A DNA stretch of 64,000 bases from Roseovarius azorensis. GTDB taxonomy: Bacteria > Pseudomonadota > Alphaproteobacteria > Rhodobacterales > Rhodobacteraceae. Numbering within the stretch: the stretch's first letter is position 1; each line of letters starts with the position of its first letter. Of the stretch, positions 35,860 through 43,962 are shown one piece after another. The notes beneath the pieces were generated by a model. That model was given only the letters and a program-made list of their open reading frames with translations. It had not been told where the DNA came from and did no database searches. The stretch is taken from assembly GCF_900109455.1 (NCBI RefSeq), contig NZ_FOAG01000007.1:62001-126000 (forward strand), written 5' to 3'. Both the position numbers and the translations under genes were made by a program.

Positions 35860-35860
35860 G
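35823..35860 (+). repeat. Left 38-bp terminal inverted repeat of the Tn3 unit
   Basis: It is identical to the reverse complement of 39565-39602. It ends TAAG on the inner side, as in Tn3. It supplies the stop codon of the interrupted TOPRIM-type gene. Confidence 0.9.
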
Positions 35861-35883
35861 GAAGAACGAAGCATAAACATGGC

Positions 35884-36450
35884 TTATGGCGTGGTGTTTC
35901 TGATCACCTTGTAAGCTGTTGATCTGCCTATGCCGAGGTGTTTTGCGGCCTGGGCGACGGATTTTCCGGCGCTGACGAGATCTTGAAGGGCTGAGATTGT
36001 CTCGGGCTGCAATGGCGGCCGCCCCGGGGTGCGGCCATGCTTTCGAGCGTTGATCAGGCCGTCTTTGGTGCGCTCTGAGATCAGGCGGCGCTCGAAATGC
36101 GCAATGGCCCCGAAGACGTGGAATACGAGTTCGCCAGCGGCGGATGTCGTGTCGATCCGCTCCTCAAGGCTGATCAGATTGATCTCTCTGGCCTTGAGGT
36201 CATCGACGGATTCCAGAAGCTCTTTGAGCGAGCGGCCCAAGCGATCTAGGCGGATGACAGCGAGAGTATCGTTGGGCCTGGCCTGATCAAGCAAGGCCGC
36301 CAGACCGGGCCGGTTGAACGTCTTGCCGGAGATCACGTCTTCGAACACGCGAATGGCACCGTGTTGCAGCAGTCGGTCTTTTTGGCCGGACAGGTCTTGG
36401 TCGGCGGTTGAGACCCTTGCGTATCCGAGGATGTCGCCGGTGCGTGGCAT
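35884..36450 (-). CDS. tnpR: Tn3-family serine resolvase
   Basis: From ATG 36450 (GGGAG ribosome site) the product is 188 residues. The catalytic serine lies in GYARVSTADQ, followed by VIRLDRLGRSLKELLE and AHFERRLISERTKDGL. The C-terminal helix-turn-helix is KSVAQAAKHLGIGRSTAYKV. It resolves cointegrates formed during replicative transposition and probably represses tnpA from res in the divergent region. A longer frame begins at a TTG at 36462 and is not preferred. It lies entirely within the Tn3 inverted repeats. Confidence 0.94.
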   Translation of the reverse strand: MPRTGDILGYARVSTADQDLSGQKDRLLQHGAIRVFEDVISGKTFNRPGLAALLDQARPNDTLAVIRLDRLGRSLKELLESVDDLKAREINLISLEERIDTTSAAGELVFHVFGAIAHFERRLISERTKDGLINARKHGRTPGRPPLQPETISALQDLVSAGKSVAQAAKHLGIGRSTAYKVIRNTTP

Positions 36451-36460
36451 GGTGTCTCCC

Positions 36461-36590
36461 AAACGACCGTTTTGTAGCCTGACTTCACGTGATCGCTGTG
36501 ATCCTGAATTGGCGCAGCAAATCTGTCTTTTTATTGGTCTCTATAATATTCGAGGTCTTCAAACTTGCAACTACGTTTTGAGGACACTTT
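36461..36590. promoter_or_regulatory. Candidate res site and divergent promoters
   Basis: The gap between tnpR and tnpA starts with AAACGACCGTTT (36461-36472), a palindrome also seen in similar form at 464-475 upstream of the other resolvase. An AT-rich stretch (about 36530-36560) could hold the tnpA promoter. Resolution sites of Tn3 units lie in this position. Boundaries of subsites are not defined. Confidence 0.45.
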
Positions 36591-39542
36591 ATGGCCCGCC
36601 GACTACTTTTTTCCCGCGCGCATGCAGACCTCTTCGAGGTGCTGACGGATCCTGATGCTTTGATCCGCCATTATCTGCTGAGCCGGGACGACATTGACCT
36701 GATCCGTACCCGACGTCGCGCCGAAAACCTCCTTGGTGTCGCGGTGCATATTTGTCTGCTGCGCTACCCGGGCTTCGGGTGGAGCGACGGCATCATGCCG
36801 CCAGCGGAACTGATCGCTTGGCTTGCTGAACAGCTTCAGGTGGAGGCCTGTACTCTCGACGATTATGCCATCAGGCGGAATACGCGGCACGAACATCATG
36901 CCCTCGCGATGCGCCACTTGGGGCTTTCCCCTTTCGGACCTGAACATGTGCAGCAAGCGGAGGATATCGCCACGATGGCGGCCTTCGCGACGGATCACGG
37001 CGTGAAGATTGTTGAGACGCTGGTTGCGGAGCTGCGCAAGCAGCATCTGGTGTTACCGAGCGTGGACACGCTTGAGCGTCTTGCCCTGAAAGGGCGGGCA
37101 CGCGCCCGGCGCGAGGCTGCCGCAGCGCTGTTTGATGCTCTCTCTCCGGGTCAACGTGTCCAGTTGCAGGCGCTCTTGGTCAACGATCCATCTGTTGGGC
37201 AAACGCGGCTCACGTGGCTGCGTGGCTATCCGCATTCCGCCAGCCCGGCCAGCATGACCGCGCTTCTGGATCGCCTGAAATATCTGCGATCGCTGAACAT
37301 GCCGCCAAACCTTGGGCACGGCCTCCACCCTGACCGGCTGCTCAAGTTCGCGCGCGAGGGCGCTGTGGCGCCTGTGAGCTTGCTGAACGATTTTGGTGAA
37401 CGGCGGCGGATCGCTACGGTCGCGGCGCAGATGGCGGATTTATCCATCACGCTCACCGATGCGACGATCGCCATGTTCGAGCGACTGACCGGCCAGCTCT
37501 TCTCAAGATCCCGCAATCGCCAGGAGGAGGTCTGGCGTATGGGCAAGACCAAGGTTGGCAAGCTGATGCAGCTCTTCGGCGCGTCCATTGATGCCATGGC
37601 CCGCGCACAAGATTTGGGGCAAGATCCCTTTGCTGCGTTGGATGCGGATGTCGGGTGGGAAACGCTCTTGGGCAAGCGTGACGAAATCGCTGGCTTTGGA
37701 GAGCTGGCAACCAGTGATCCGCTCGCTCTGGCGGCTGAGCGCTATGCCTATATGCGCAAGTTTGCCCCGGCCTTCCTTGAAGCGTTCGAGTTCAATGCCA
37801 CCGATGCGGGGGATGACCTCAAGGAGGCAATTGCCTTGCTGCGCGACCAAAACCGCACAGGCAAACGCAAGTTGCCCGACGATCCTCCCATGCCGTTCGC
37901 GGCCAAGCATTGGCCATCGCTGATCATTCAGGATGGTCAGCCACAACGGCGCGTGTACGAGACTGCGGTTGTGTCAACCTTGCGAGAGCGCCTGCGCGCC
38001 GGGGATGTCTGGGTTGACGGCAGTCGTGATTATCGCCGGTTCGACAGCTACCTGAAGCCCCGGGACAAAGCCGAAATCATCATGCGGGACGCGGGATTCG
38101 AAACCGATCCAGACGCATGGTTGTCTGACCGGCGGGCTACGCTGGCGAAACGCCTTGAGCAAGTTGACCGCGCCCTGAAGCGCAATGCGCTCCCTGGTGT
38201 CCGCATTGAACACGGGCGGTTGAAGATTACGCCGCATGACGCGGTCACACCGCCCGCAGCGATGCGTTTGGAACGGGCGATCGATGCCGTGATGCCGCGC
38301 ATCCGCATCACGGAGTTGCTCTGGGAGGTGAATGCGCAGACCGGGTTCCTTGATGCCTTCACCGACCTGCGGTCTGGCAAGCAGCACGATGAACCCGCCG
38401 CCGTTCTGGCCACGATCCTGGCCGGGGCCACCAATCTTGGTCTCGAGCGGATGGCGCATGCCTCATCGCGCGTCAGCCATGCGCAGCTGACCTGGGCGCA
38501 GACATGGTACCTTCGGCCGGAGACATTCGCGGATGCCTTGGGCCGTATCGTCGACGCCCATCATGGCCTGCCCTTTGCGCAGCACTGGGGCGCGGTGGAG
38601 CACAGCTCATCGGATGGGCAGTTCTTCGCTGCCAATCGTGGCAGTGGGCTCATCAACGCCAAATACGGACCCGATCCCGGCCTGAAGATCTACTCCTTCT
38701 TGTCGGGTCAGTACGGATCGTTCCATTCCAGTGTCATCGGGGCGACCGCAGGCGAAGCCCCCTTCGTGCTTGATGGCCTCCTGAGCAATCCGGCCAGCTT
38801 CGACCCTCTTGTGCATTACACAGATACCGGTGGCGTATCGGACCACGTCTTCGCCCTGTTCCATCTCTTGGGGATGACATTCGCCCCGCGCTTGCGCGAC
38901 TTTCCCGACCGGCGGCTGGCATGCTTCGGAAGCGCGAAGGCGTGGCCCACCCTGTCATCCCTCATCGGGAAGCCCATCAACGAAGAAGTGATCCGGCAGC
39001 ATTGGGGTGACATCATGCGTCTCGCCGCCAGCATCCGCGACAAGTCTCTCAAACCGTCTGAAATCCTGCGCAAGCTTGGAGCGTACCGCCAGCAAAACCG
39101 GCTCTACCTTGCCTTGGGTGAAATCGGCCGGATCGAGCGCACGCTCTTCATGCTCGACTGGATCGAAAACGCCGACCTGCGCATGGAATGCCACGCAGGC
39201 CTCAACAAGGGTGAAGCGCGACACTCGCTGGCTCGGGCCGTCTTTGCCCACTCACAAGGGCGCATTCATGATCGCTCTGATGCCGCCCAACAGAAGCGGG
39301 CCATGGCGCTCAACCTCGTCATCGCCGCCATCACGTTCTGGAATACGATCTACATGGACAAGGCCGCCAGCCACCTCGCGCAGACCACCCAGATCTACGA
39401 CGTCAAGCTGCTTCCTCACACATCGCCCCTCGGGTGGGAGCACGTCATTCTATCCGGCGACTTCGATTGGCATTCTGGAGCCGCAGACCGCAAAATTGCG
39501 CGACCACTGAACATCAGGCCAGCCAGAGACTGGGGAACCTGA
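36591..39542 (+). CDS. tnpA: Tn3-family transposase
   Basis: This 983-residue DDE transposase is of full family length. It begins MARRLLFSRAHADLFEVLTD; an N-terminal DUF4158-type DNA-binding part is followed by the catalytic region with GAVEHSSSDGQFFAANRG and KYGPDPGLKIYSFLSGQYG, then VHYTDTGGVSDHVFALFHLL and the C-terminal AITFWNTIYMDKA block where the catalytic glutamate region lies. It binds the 38-bp ends and drives replicative transposition. The frame is unbroken, so the unit may be active. Confidence 0.95.
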   Translation: MARRLLFSRAHADLFEVLTDPDALIRHYLLSRDDIDLIRTRRRAENLLGVAVHICLLRYPGFGWSDGIMPPAELIAWLAEQLQVEACTLDDYAIRRNTRHEHHALAMRHLGLSPFGPEHVQQAEDIATMAAFATDHGVKIVETLVAELRKQHLVLPSVDTLERLALKGRARARREAAAALFDALSPGQRVQLQALLVNDPSVGQTRLTWLRGYPHSASPASMTALLDRLKYLRSLNMPPNLGHGLHPDRLLKFAREGAVAPVSLLNDFGERRRIATVAAQMADLSITLTDATIAMFERLTGQLFSRSRNRQEEVWRMGKTKVGKLMQLFGASIDAMARAQDLGQDPFAALDADVGWETLLGKRDEIAGFGELATSDPLALAAERYAYMRKFAPAFLEAFEFNATDAGDDLKEAIALLRDQNRTGKRKLPDDPPMPFAAKHWPSLIIQDGQPQRRVYETAVVSTLRERLRAGDVWVDGSRDYRRFDSYLKPRDKAEIIMRDAGFETDPDAWLSDRRATLAKRLEQVDRALKRNALPGVRIEHGRLKITPHDAVTPPAAMRLERAIDAVMPRIRITELLWEVNAQTGFLDAFTDLRSGKQHDEPAAVLATILAGATNLGLERMAHASSRVSHAQLTWAQTWYLRPETFADALGRIVDAHHGLPFAQHWGAVEHSSSDGQFFAANRGSGLINAKYGPDPGLKIYSFLSGQYGSFHSSVIGATAGEAPFVLDGLLSNPASFDPLVHYTDTGGVSDHVFALFHLLGMTFAPRLRDFPDRRLACFGSAKAWPTLSSLIGKPINEEVIRQHWGDIMRLAASIRDKSLKPSEILRKLGAYRQQNRLYLALGEIGRIERTLFMLDWIENADLRMECHAGLNKGEARHSLARAVFAHSQGRIHDRSDAAQQKRAMALNLVIAAITFWNTIYMDKAASHLAQTTQIYDVKLLPHTSPLGWEHVILSGDFDWHSGAADRKIARPLNIRPARDWGT

Positions 39543-39564
39543 TTGTGTTCGCTGAAAGTTCTTC

Positions 39565-39602
39565 CTTAGCGTGGTTCTACGAAGAAACCTTCCGATGGGG
39601 CC
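39565..39602 (-). repeat. Right 38-bp terminal inverted repeat of the Tn3 unit
   Basis: It starts CTTAGCGTGG on the inner side and ends GGGGCC. It is a perfect inverted copy of 35823-35860 and abuts an IS6-type transposase fragment. Confidence 0.9.
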
Positions 39603-39905
39603 TAATGCACAAAGTCGAGCTTAGAGCCCGATTTGAAACTGATTGAACGATCCCGATGATCCGGCCAGTTCCCGTGAATCTGAGGATAACATTGAGACTT
39701 TGCTGGCCAGCCGAATTGGCACCGCTTTTGTCGATGGCAATGCGATCGGGGATGCCATTTGTACCAACTGCACACTTAAAGAACCGCCGTGCAGCAGAAG
39801 TATTTCGGCGTTCTGACAGCATAAAATCAAGGGGTTGCCCGTTGCGATCAACTGCGCGGTACAGATAAGTCCATTTGCACCGAACCTGGTTCTGCCTCAA
39901 TCTGT
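39603..39905 (-). pseudogene. IS6-family transposase fragment
   Basis: On the minus strand CKWTYLYRAVDRNGQPLDFM and IAIDKSGANSAGQQSLN are the central catalytic part of an IS6 (IS26-like) transposase, including one DDE aspartate in AIDKSGAN. The N-terminus is missing beyond about 39905, and the C-terminus is cut by the Tn3 end at 39602. It is a dead remnant. Confidence 0.82.
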
Positions 39906-39949
39906 GTGGCGCCACTATCCTGAAACGGGATGATTCAGGAGGGATAGGC

Positions 39950-40364
39950 GTGAGTTCGAAGAAGCACTGGTCGCCCGGGAGCGAAGTTTTGGTTCAAAGT
40001 GTTGAGCGAAGTGATTCCGGGGGGTGGATTGTATCCGGCAATCTGGCACCAAATGGCATCTGCCCAGACTGTGGATTGCATTCGCGACGTCGTCACGGCT
40101 GGCGGCGTCGGCGGCTGCAGGATTATCCCGCCCATGGAGACGGGGTTACGGTGGCTCTCTGGGTTTGCCGCTGGCGATGTTTGGCGCCCGCTTGTCCGCG
40201 CCGGACGTTCTCGGACCAGATCGCCTCGGTTGCGCGTCCGTTTGCGCGGCGCACCTCGCGTGTCGGGGAGATTGTCAGTCATCTTGGGCATGCGACCGGC
40301 GGGCGGCCTGCCGAGCGGCTCTTGCACCGTTTGGGCCTTGGGGTCAGCGATGACACGGTGCTTA
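39950..40364 (+). pseudogene. ISL3-family transposase, N-terminal part
   Basis: From GTG 39950 (CAGGAGGG upstream) the frame encodes an N-terminal zinc-binding zone, NGICPDCGLHSRRRHGWRRR and WRCLAPACPRRTF, followed by RPAERLLHRLGLGVSDDTVL, typical of ISL3 transposases. The sequence stops where the IS701-type element begins (about 40365). The catalytic DDE domain is not found on the other side, so the rest was deleted. Confidence 0.8.
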
Positions 40365-41795
40365 GTACTACAGTTGCGCTTGTTGTAGATTTCTGATTCA
40401 TCTTTCCCAAAGATGGGAGGATGTGTCATGACTGTTTCGGATTGGGCGGGCTGCGTTTCGGATTGGTCGCATGCGCTTGCTGGCTTGAAAGAATTCATCG
40501 CCCCTGTGTTCAAACGTTCCGAGCAAATTGGCTCCGCTGGGGTGTTCATTGACGGCCTTTTGTCCGGTGTGGAGCGCAAGACGGGCTGGATGCTTGCGGA
40601 AGAGGCTGGGTTGGCGCGACCCTATCGGATCCAGTCTTTGCTGGGCAGGTCATCCTGGTCGGCAGATACGCTCTGCGAGCGGGTTCGGAGCTATGCGATT
40701 GAGGCGCTTGGCGACCCGGACGGCGTGCTGGTCGTGGATGAGACCGGGTTTCTGAAAAAGGGTACACATTCCGTCGGCGTCGCTCGGCAGTATTCCGGCA
40801 CGGCGGGGCGGATCGAGAACTGCCAGATCGGCGTGTTCGCGAGCTATGCCAGCCGCTGGGGCCATGCGTTGATTGATCGGCGGCTTTATCTTCCCAAAGC
40901 CTGGGCAAATGACCCCGACCGCCGCGCCAAGGCGCATGTGCCGGAAGACGTGGCCTTCGCCACCAAACCCGCCATGGCAAGCGAGATGATAGCAAACCTG
41001 CTGGACGAGGGCACGCCCTGTGCCTTCGTGCTGGCCGATGCGGTCTACGGGTCCGATTCCCGGTTTCGCCGGATGCTGGAGACACGTGAGCAGCCTTATG
41101 TTCTGGCCGTGCGTTCGACCCACAGCTTGCGGTTTCTCGAGGAGTGGCACCTCGTTCAGACCGACCCCGCCACAATGATCGCAGAGCTGCCACCCGAGGA
41201 TTGGCAGGCGCTCAGCGCGGGCGAAGGTGCCAAGGGACACAGGCTCTATGACTGGGTTCGGGTGCCAATCAACCATACGGCCGGGACAGGGTTTTCCCGT
41301 TGGCTGCTTGCCCGTCGCAGCCTGCGTGACCCGCAGGCCATCGCGTATTACTTCGCTTATGCCCGCTCGGATGCGACGCTACCGGAACTGGCGGCTGCCG
41401 CCGGATTGCGCTGGACCATCGAGGAATGCTTCCTGCGCGCCAAGGATGATCTCGGTCTTGATCATTGCGAGGCCCGCTCCTGGCACGGATGGCATCGACA
41501 CATGCGTCTGGTGATGGCCGCTGCCGCGTTTCTCTCACACCTCAGCGCTGATCAGCGTCGCACGGCATTCAGCAAACCGAACAAAACGAGTCCGCGGGGT
41601 CAGCCGGAAGCAGCGTGATCTTCAGGCTTCGAAATACCCTGACCACAGCGGAAATCCGTCACCTGATCGCTCGCCTCTTGCTGCGGCCAATACTGACCGT
41701 CGCCTTCATCTGGGATTGGTCGCGATGGCGCCGCGAACACCAAACCGCCGCCGCCATCGCTCATCGGAAACGTCGCCTCCATCCGCAACTGTAGT
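40365..41795 (+). mobile_element. IS701-type insertion sequence, complete
   Basis: The element of about 1.43 kb has inverted ends ACTACAGTTGCG (40367-40378) and CGCAACTGTAGT (41784-41795). CTTA occurs at 40361-40364 and 41796-41799, consistent with a 4-bp target duplication if the left end has two extra bases. It sits between an ISL3 and an IS110 remnant. Confidence 0.75.
40428..41618 (+). CDS. IS701-family transposase
   Basis: The 396-residue protein starts MTVSDWAGCVSDWSHALAGL. The DDE region shows VLVVDETGFLKKGTHSVGVA, SGTAGRIENCQIGVFASYAS, FVLADAVYGSDSRFRRMLE, and the Glu region LRWTIEECFLRAKDDLGLD, as expected for IS701 enzymes. It lies between matching inverted ends. An ATG 15 bp upstream is less likely. 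The frame is unbroken and the enzyme probably active. Confidence 0.92.
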   Translation: MTVSDWAGCVSDWSHALAGLKEFIAPVFKRSEQIGSAGVFIDGLLSGVERKTGWMLAEEAGLARPYRIQSLLGRSSWSADTLCERVRSYAIEALGDPDGVLVVDETGFLKKGTHSVGVARQYSGTAGRIENCQIGVFASYASRWGHALIDRRLYLPKAWANDPDRRAKAHVPEDVAFATKPAMASEMIANLLDEGTPCAFVLADAVYGSDSRFRRMLETREQPYVLAVRSTHSLRFLEEWHLVQTDPATMIAELPPEDWQALSAGEGAKGHRLYDWVRVPINHTAGTGFSRWLLARRSLRDPQAIAYYFAYARSDATLPELAAAAGLRWTIEECFLRAKDDLGLDHCEARSWHGWHRHMRLVMAAAAFLSHLSADQRRTAFSKPNKTSPRGQPEAA

Positions 41796-42215
41796 CTTAA
41801 GCTGGTCGCCAAGGAAGATGCGCGGGTCCGCTTGTTGCGCACCATACCGGGCGTCGGCGCTGTGACTGCCTCGGCAATCATCGCCAGCATTGGGGATGGT
41901 CATCAGTTCAGCAATGGCCGCGAGTTTGCAGCATGGCTCGGCCTGACGCCTGCGAACAAATCCAGCGGCGGCAAAGAGAAGCTTGGTCGCATTACAAAAA
42001 TGGGTGATCAATACTTACGATCATTACTCGTTGTTGGCATGACATCGCTCGTCCGACAGACCAAGTCGTACCCAGAACGCGCAAGTAAGTGGCTGATATC
42101 GCTGCTGGAGAGGAAACCTGCGCGCTTGGCGACTGTCGCCATGGCCAACAAGACCGCTCGGATCGTCTGGGCCGTTCTGACCCGCAACGAACCATATACG
42201 CCGCACACGGCCTAA
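41796..42215 (+). pseudogene. IS110-family transposase, C-terminal part
   Basis: The frame KLVAKEDARVRLLRTIPGVG, then ASIGDGHQFSNGREFAAWLG and SGGKEKLGRITKMGDQYLRS is the C-terminal serine-containing Transposase_20 domain of IS110 elements. The RuvC-like N-terminal DEDD domain is missing because the IS701-type element abuts it. The following 240 bases include hairpin-forming sequence that resembles an IS110 right end. Confidence 0.85.
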
Positions 42216-42512
42216 AGGAGGAAGCACAACGAGTTAGCAAGACCCGCGAGATGATGGTGCATAAGTCTGCCGCCAAAACCAAGACACCCCGCCGAAGGTC
42301 CCGGGCGACATAGCCCGCTAAGCTGTAAGGGACTTGGTTTGCGGAACCCATCAGGGCCAGCGGTCAAAACCGCACAAACAGGCCGGACACATGACTGCTT
42401 CTGACAAATGCACAAATCAGATCAAAAATGTCTTGCTATGCAGGAGCAATGGTATGGACCCCGCCGACCTCGGGCGGTGTATCTTGGAAAGGCAAACAGG
42501 AGGGTGCATGCC

Positions 42513-43535
42513 ATGGAAATCAAAAGGATCGGCCTTGATCTGGCCAAGTACGTTTTTGAAGTTCACGCCGTCGACAACGACGAAAATGTTGTGCTTCGAA
42601 AGACTCTGAGACGCGAAGCCGTTGCGCAGTTCTTCGCTGAGCTTGAGCCTTGCGTTGTCGGGATGGAGGCTTGTTGCGGATCGCACTATTGGGCGCGTGT
42701 TCTGACTGATCTGGGGCACGAGGTCCGGTTGATCTCGCCTCAGTTCGTGAAGCCGTATGTCAAGTCGAACAAGAATGACCGCAATGACGCTGAAGCTATT
42801 TGCGAGGCGGTTGGCAGGCCGTCGATGCGGTTTGTACCGCCGAAGTCGCCGGAGCAGCTGGAAATCCAAGCGGTCCACCGTATCCGCCAACGTGTGGTTG
42901 CAAATCGTACCCGGCTTGTGAACCAGGTCCGAGGTTTGCTTGGGGAGCACGGTGTCGTGGTGCCGCGAGATATCAACCGCATTCGGCGCACCCTTAGTGA
43001 AATTGCGGACGGTCAGTCGGGAGGCTTTGGTGGGCTCTTTGTCGAGATGCTGCGCGACATCCGGGAGGAGCTGGCCGAACTGGATGCGCGCCTCGCGGGC
43101 TACAATCAGCGGATTAAAAGCCTCTACCGCTCCAATGAAATGTGTCAGCGTATCAGCCAAATCGAGGGGATTGGTCCGATTACCGCAACGGCGCTCGTCG
43201 CCGCGGTCGGCGATAAATCCTGCTTCAGAAATGGCCGCCAGTTTGCTGCTTGGTTGGGCCTGGTGCCAAAGCAGCATTCAAGCGGCGGAAAAGCGCGGCT
43301 GTTCGGCATAAGCAAACGGGGCGACAGGTACTTGCGGACGATGTTGATCCACGGTGCGCGCGCGGTACTGGGCCGCTCGGCCGGAAAAACCGACACGCGA
43401 AGCCAGTGGATCAACCGGATGCGGGAAAGGCGTCATCCGAATGTCGTCGCGGTCGCCTTGGCAAACAAGAACGCACGGATCGTTTGGTCGCTTCTGTCAA
43501 ACGATCAGGAATACAGGCGGGGACACACCGTCTGA
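42513..43535 (+). CDS. IS110-family (IS1111-group) transposase
   Basis: From ATG 42513 the 340-residue enzyme has the RuvC-like DEDD half with GLDLAKYVFEVHAV, GMEACCGSHYWAR and NKNDRNDAEAICEA. The C-terminal Transposase_20 half has IEGIGPITATALVAAVGD and SSGGKARLFGISKRGDRYLR, including the reactive-serine region. Recent work shows that IS110 enzymes are guided by a bridge or seek RNA; in the IS1111 group it comes from the right noncoding end, here 43536-43813. All catalytic blocks are present. Confidence 0.93.
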   Translation: MEIKRIGLDLAKYVFEVHAVDNDENVVLRKTLRREAVAQFFAELEPCVVGMEACCGSHYWARVLTDLGHEVRLISPQFVKPYVKSNKNDRNDAEAICEAVGRPSMRFVPPKSPEQLEIQAVHRIRQRVVANRTRLVNQVRGLLGEHGVVVPRDINRIRRTLSEIADGQSGGFGGLFVEMLRDIREELAELDARLAGYNQRIKSLYRSNEMCQRISQIEGIGPITATALVAAVGDKSCFRNGRQFAAWLGLVPKQHSSGGKARLFGISKRGDRYLRTMLIHGARAVLGRSAGKTDTRSQWINRMRERRHPNVVAVALANKNARIVWSLLSNDQEYRRGHTV

Positions 43536-43813
43536 GCCAGACTACGAGCGACCAAGTCAAGGAGGACTGAAAGGAATATTGCAACATCTGCCAGGAGATG
43601 GAGAAGGGTCACGCCCGTTGCTTCTTGAACCTGATGTGTGGATCGGCAAGGTCAGCACCAATGCCTTAGGGGCGATGAGGGAGAAGCAAGCGGAAATCCA
43701 TCGGGGCTCGCGGCGATGATCTATCAGGCCGCCCTAAGAAGCCGGATATACATCAGCAATCGCGACTTTCGATCCAGAGCCAAACAGACCGTTGCAATTA
43801 GGCGGGGTCCATA
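43536..43813 (+). ncRNA. Candidate bridge (seek) RNA region of the IS1111-type element
   Basis: This noncoding right end is conserved with the inverted remnant at 22560-22810 in several blocks (GATGTGTGGATCGG-like, CGGATATACATCAGC-like, and the terminal repeat) while intervening bases differ. Conservation without a gene, in the place where IS1111-group elements encode their guide RNA, supports an RNA function. Loops were not folded here. Confidence 0.4.
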
Positions 43814-43962
43814 TACATCCACACATGACCTTCGCGCAAGCAAGAAATGTTGATGGTCTAAAGAAAATATCGCCTGCCTTCGCAACGATTTAGAAGCTGG
43901 CGCTACTCTACAAGGGCATTTTGTTCAAGGGGTGATCCTACCTACTTGAAGCATGAACCACT

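Larger units (their letters stand above)
35823..39602. mobile_element. Tn3-family unit transposon, complete
   Basis: A 3,780-bp unit is bounded by perfect 38-bp inverted repeats (35823-35860 and 39565-39602), each starting GGCCCCATCGGAAGGTTTCT and ending in the family TAAG. It contains a resolvase gene on the minus strand, a divergent region likely to hold res, and an uninterrupted 983-codon tnpA. There is no passenger gene. The five bases on each side (AACGA and TAATG) do not match, so the expected target duplication is lost or the element was moved by recombination. Confidence 0.9.
42453..43813 (+). mobile_element. IS110-family element, IS1111 group
   Basis: Subterminal inverted repeats TATGGACCCCGCC (42453-42465) and GGCGGGGTCCATA (43801-43813) bracket an intact transposase gene, with only about 50 bp before it and about 280 noncoding bases after it. 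Subterminal repeats and a long right noncoding end are marks of the IS1111 group. True ends extend a few bases beyond the repeats. Confidence 0.82.
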
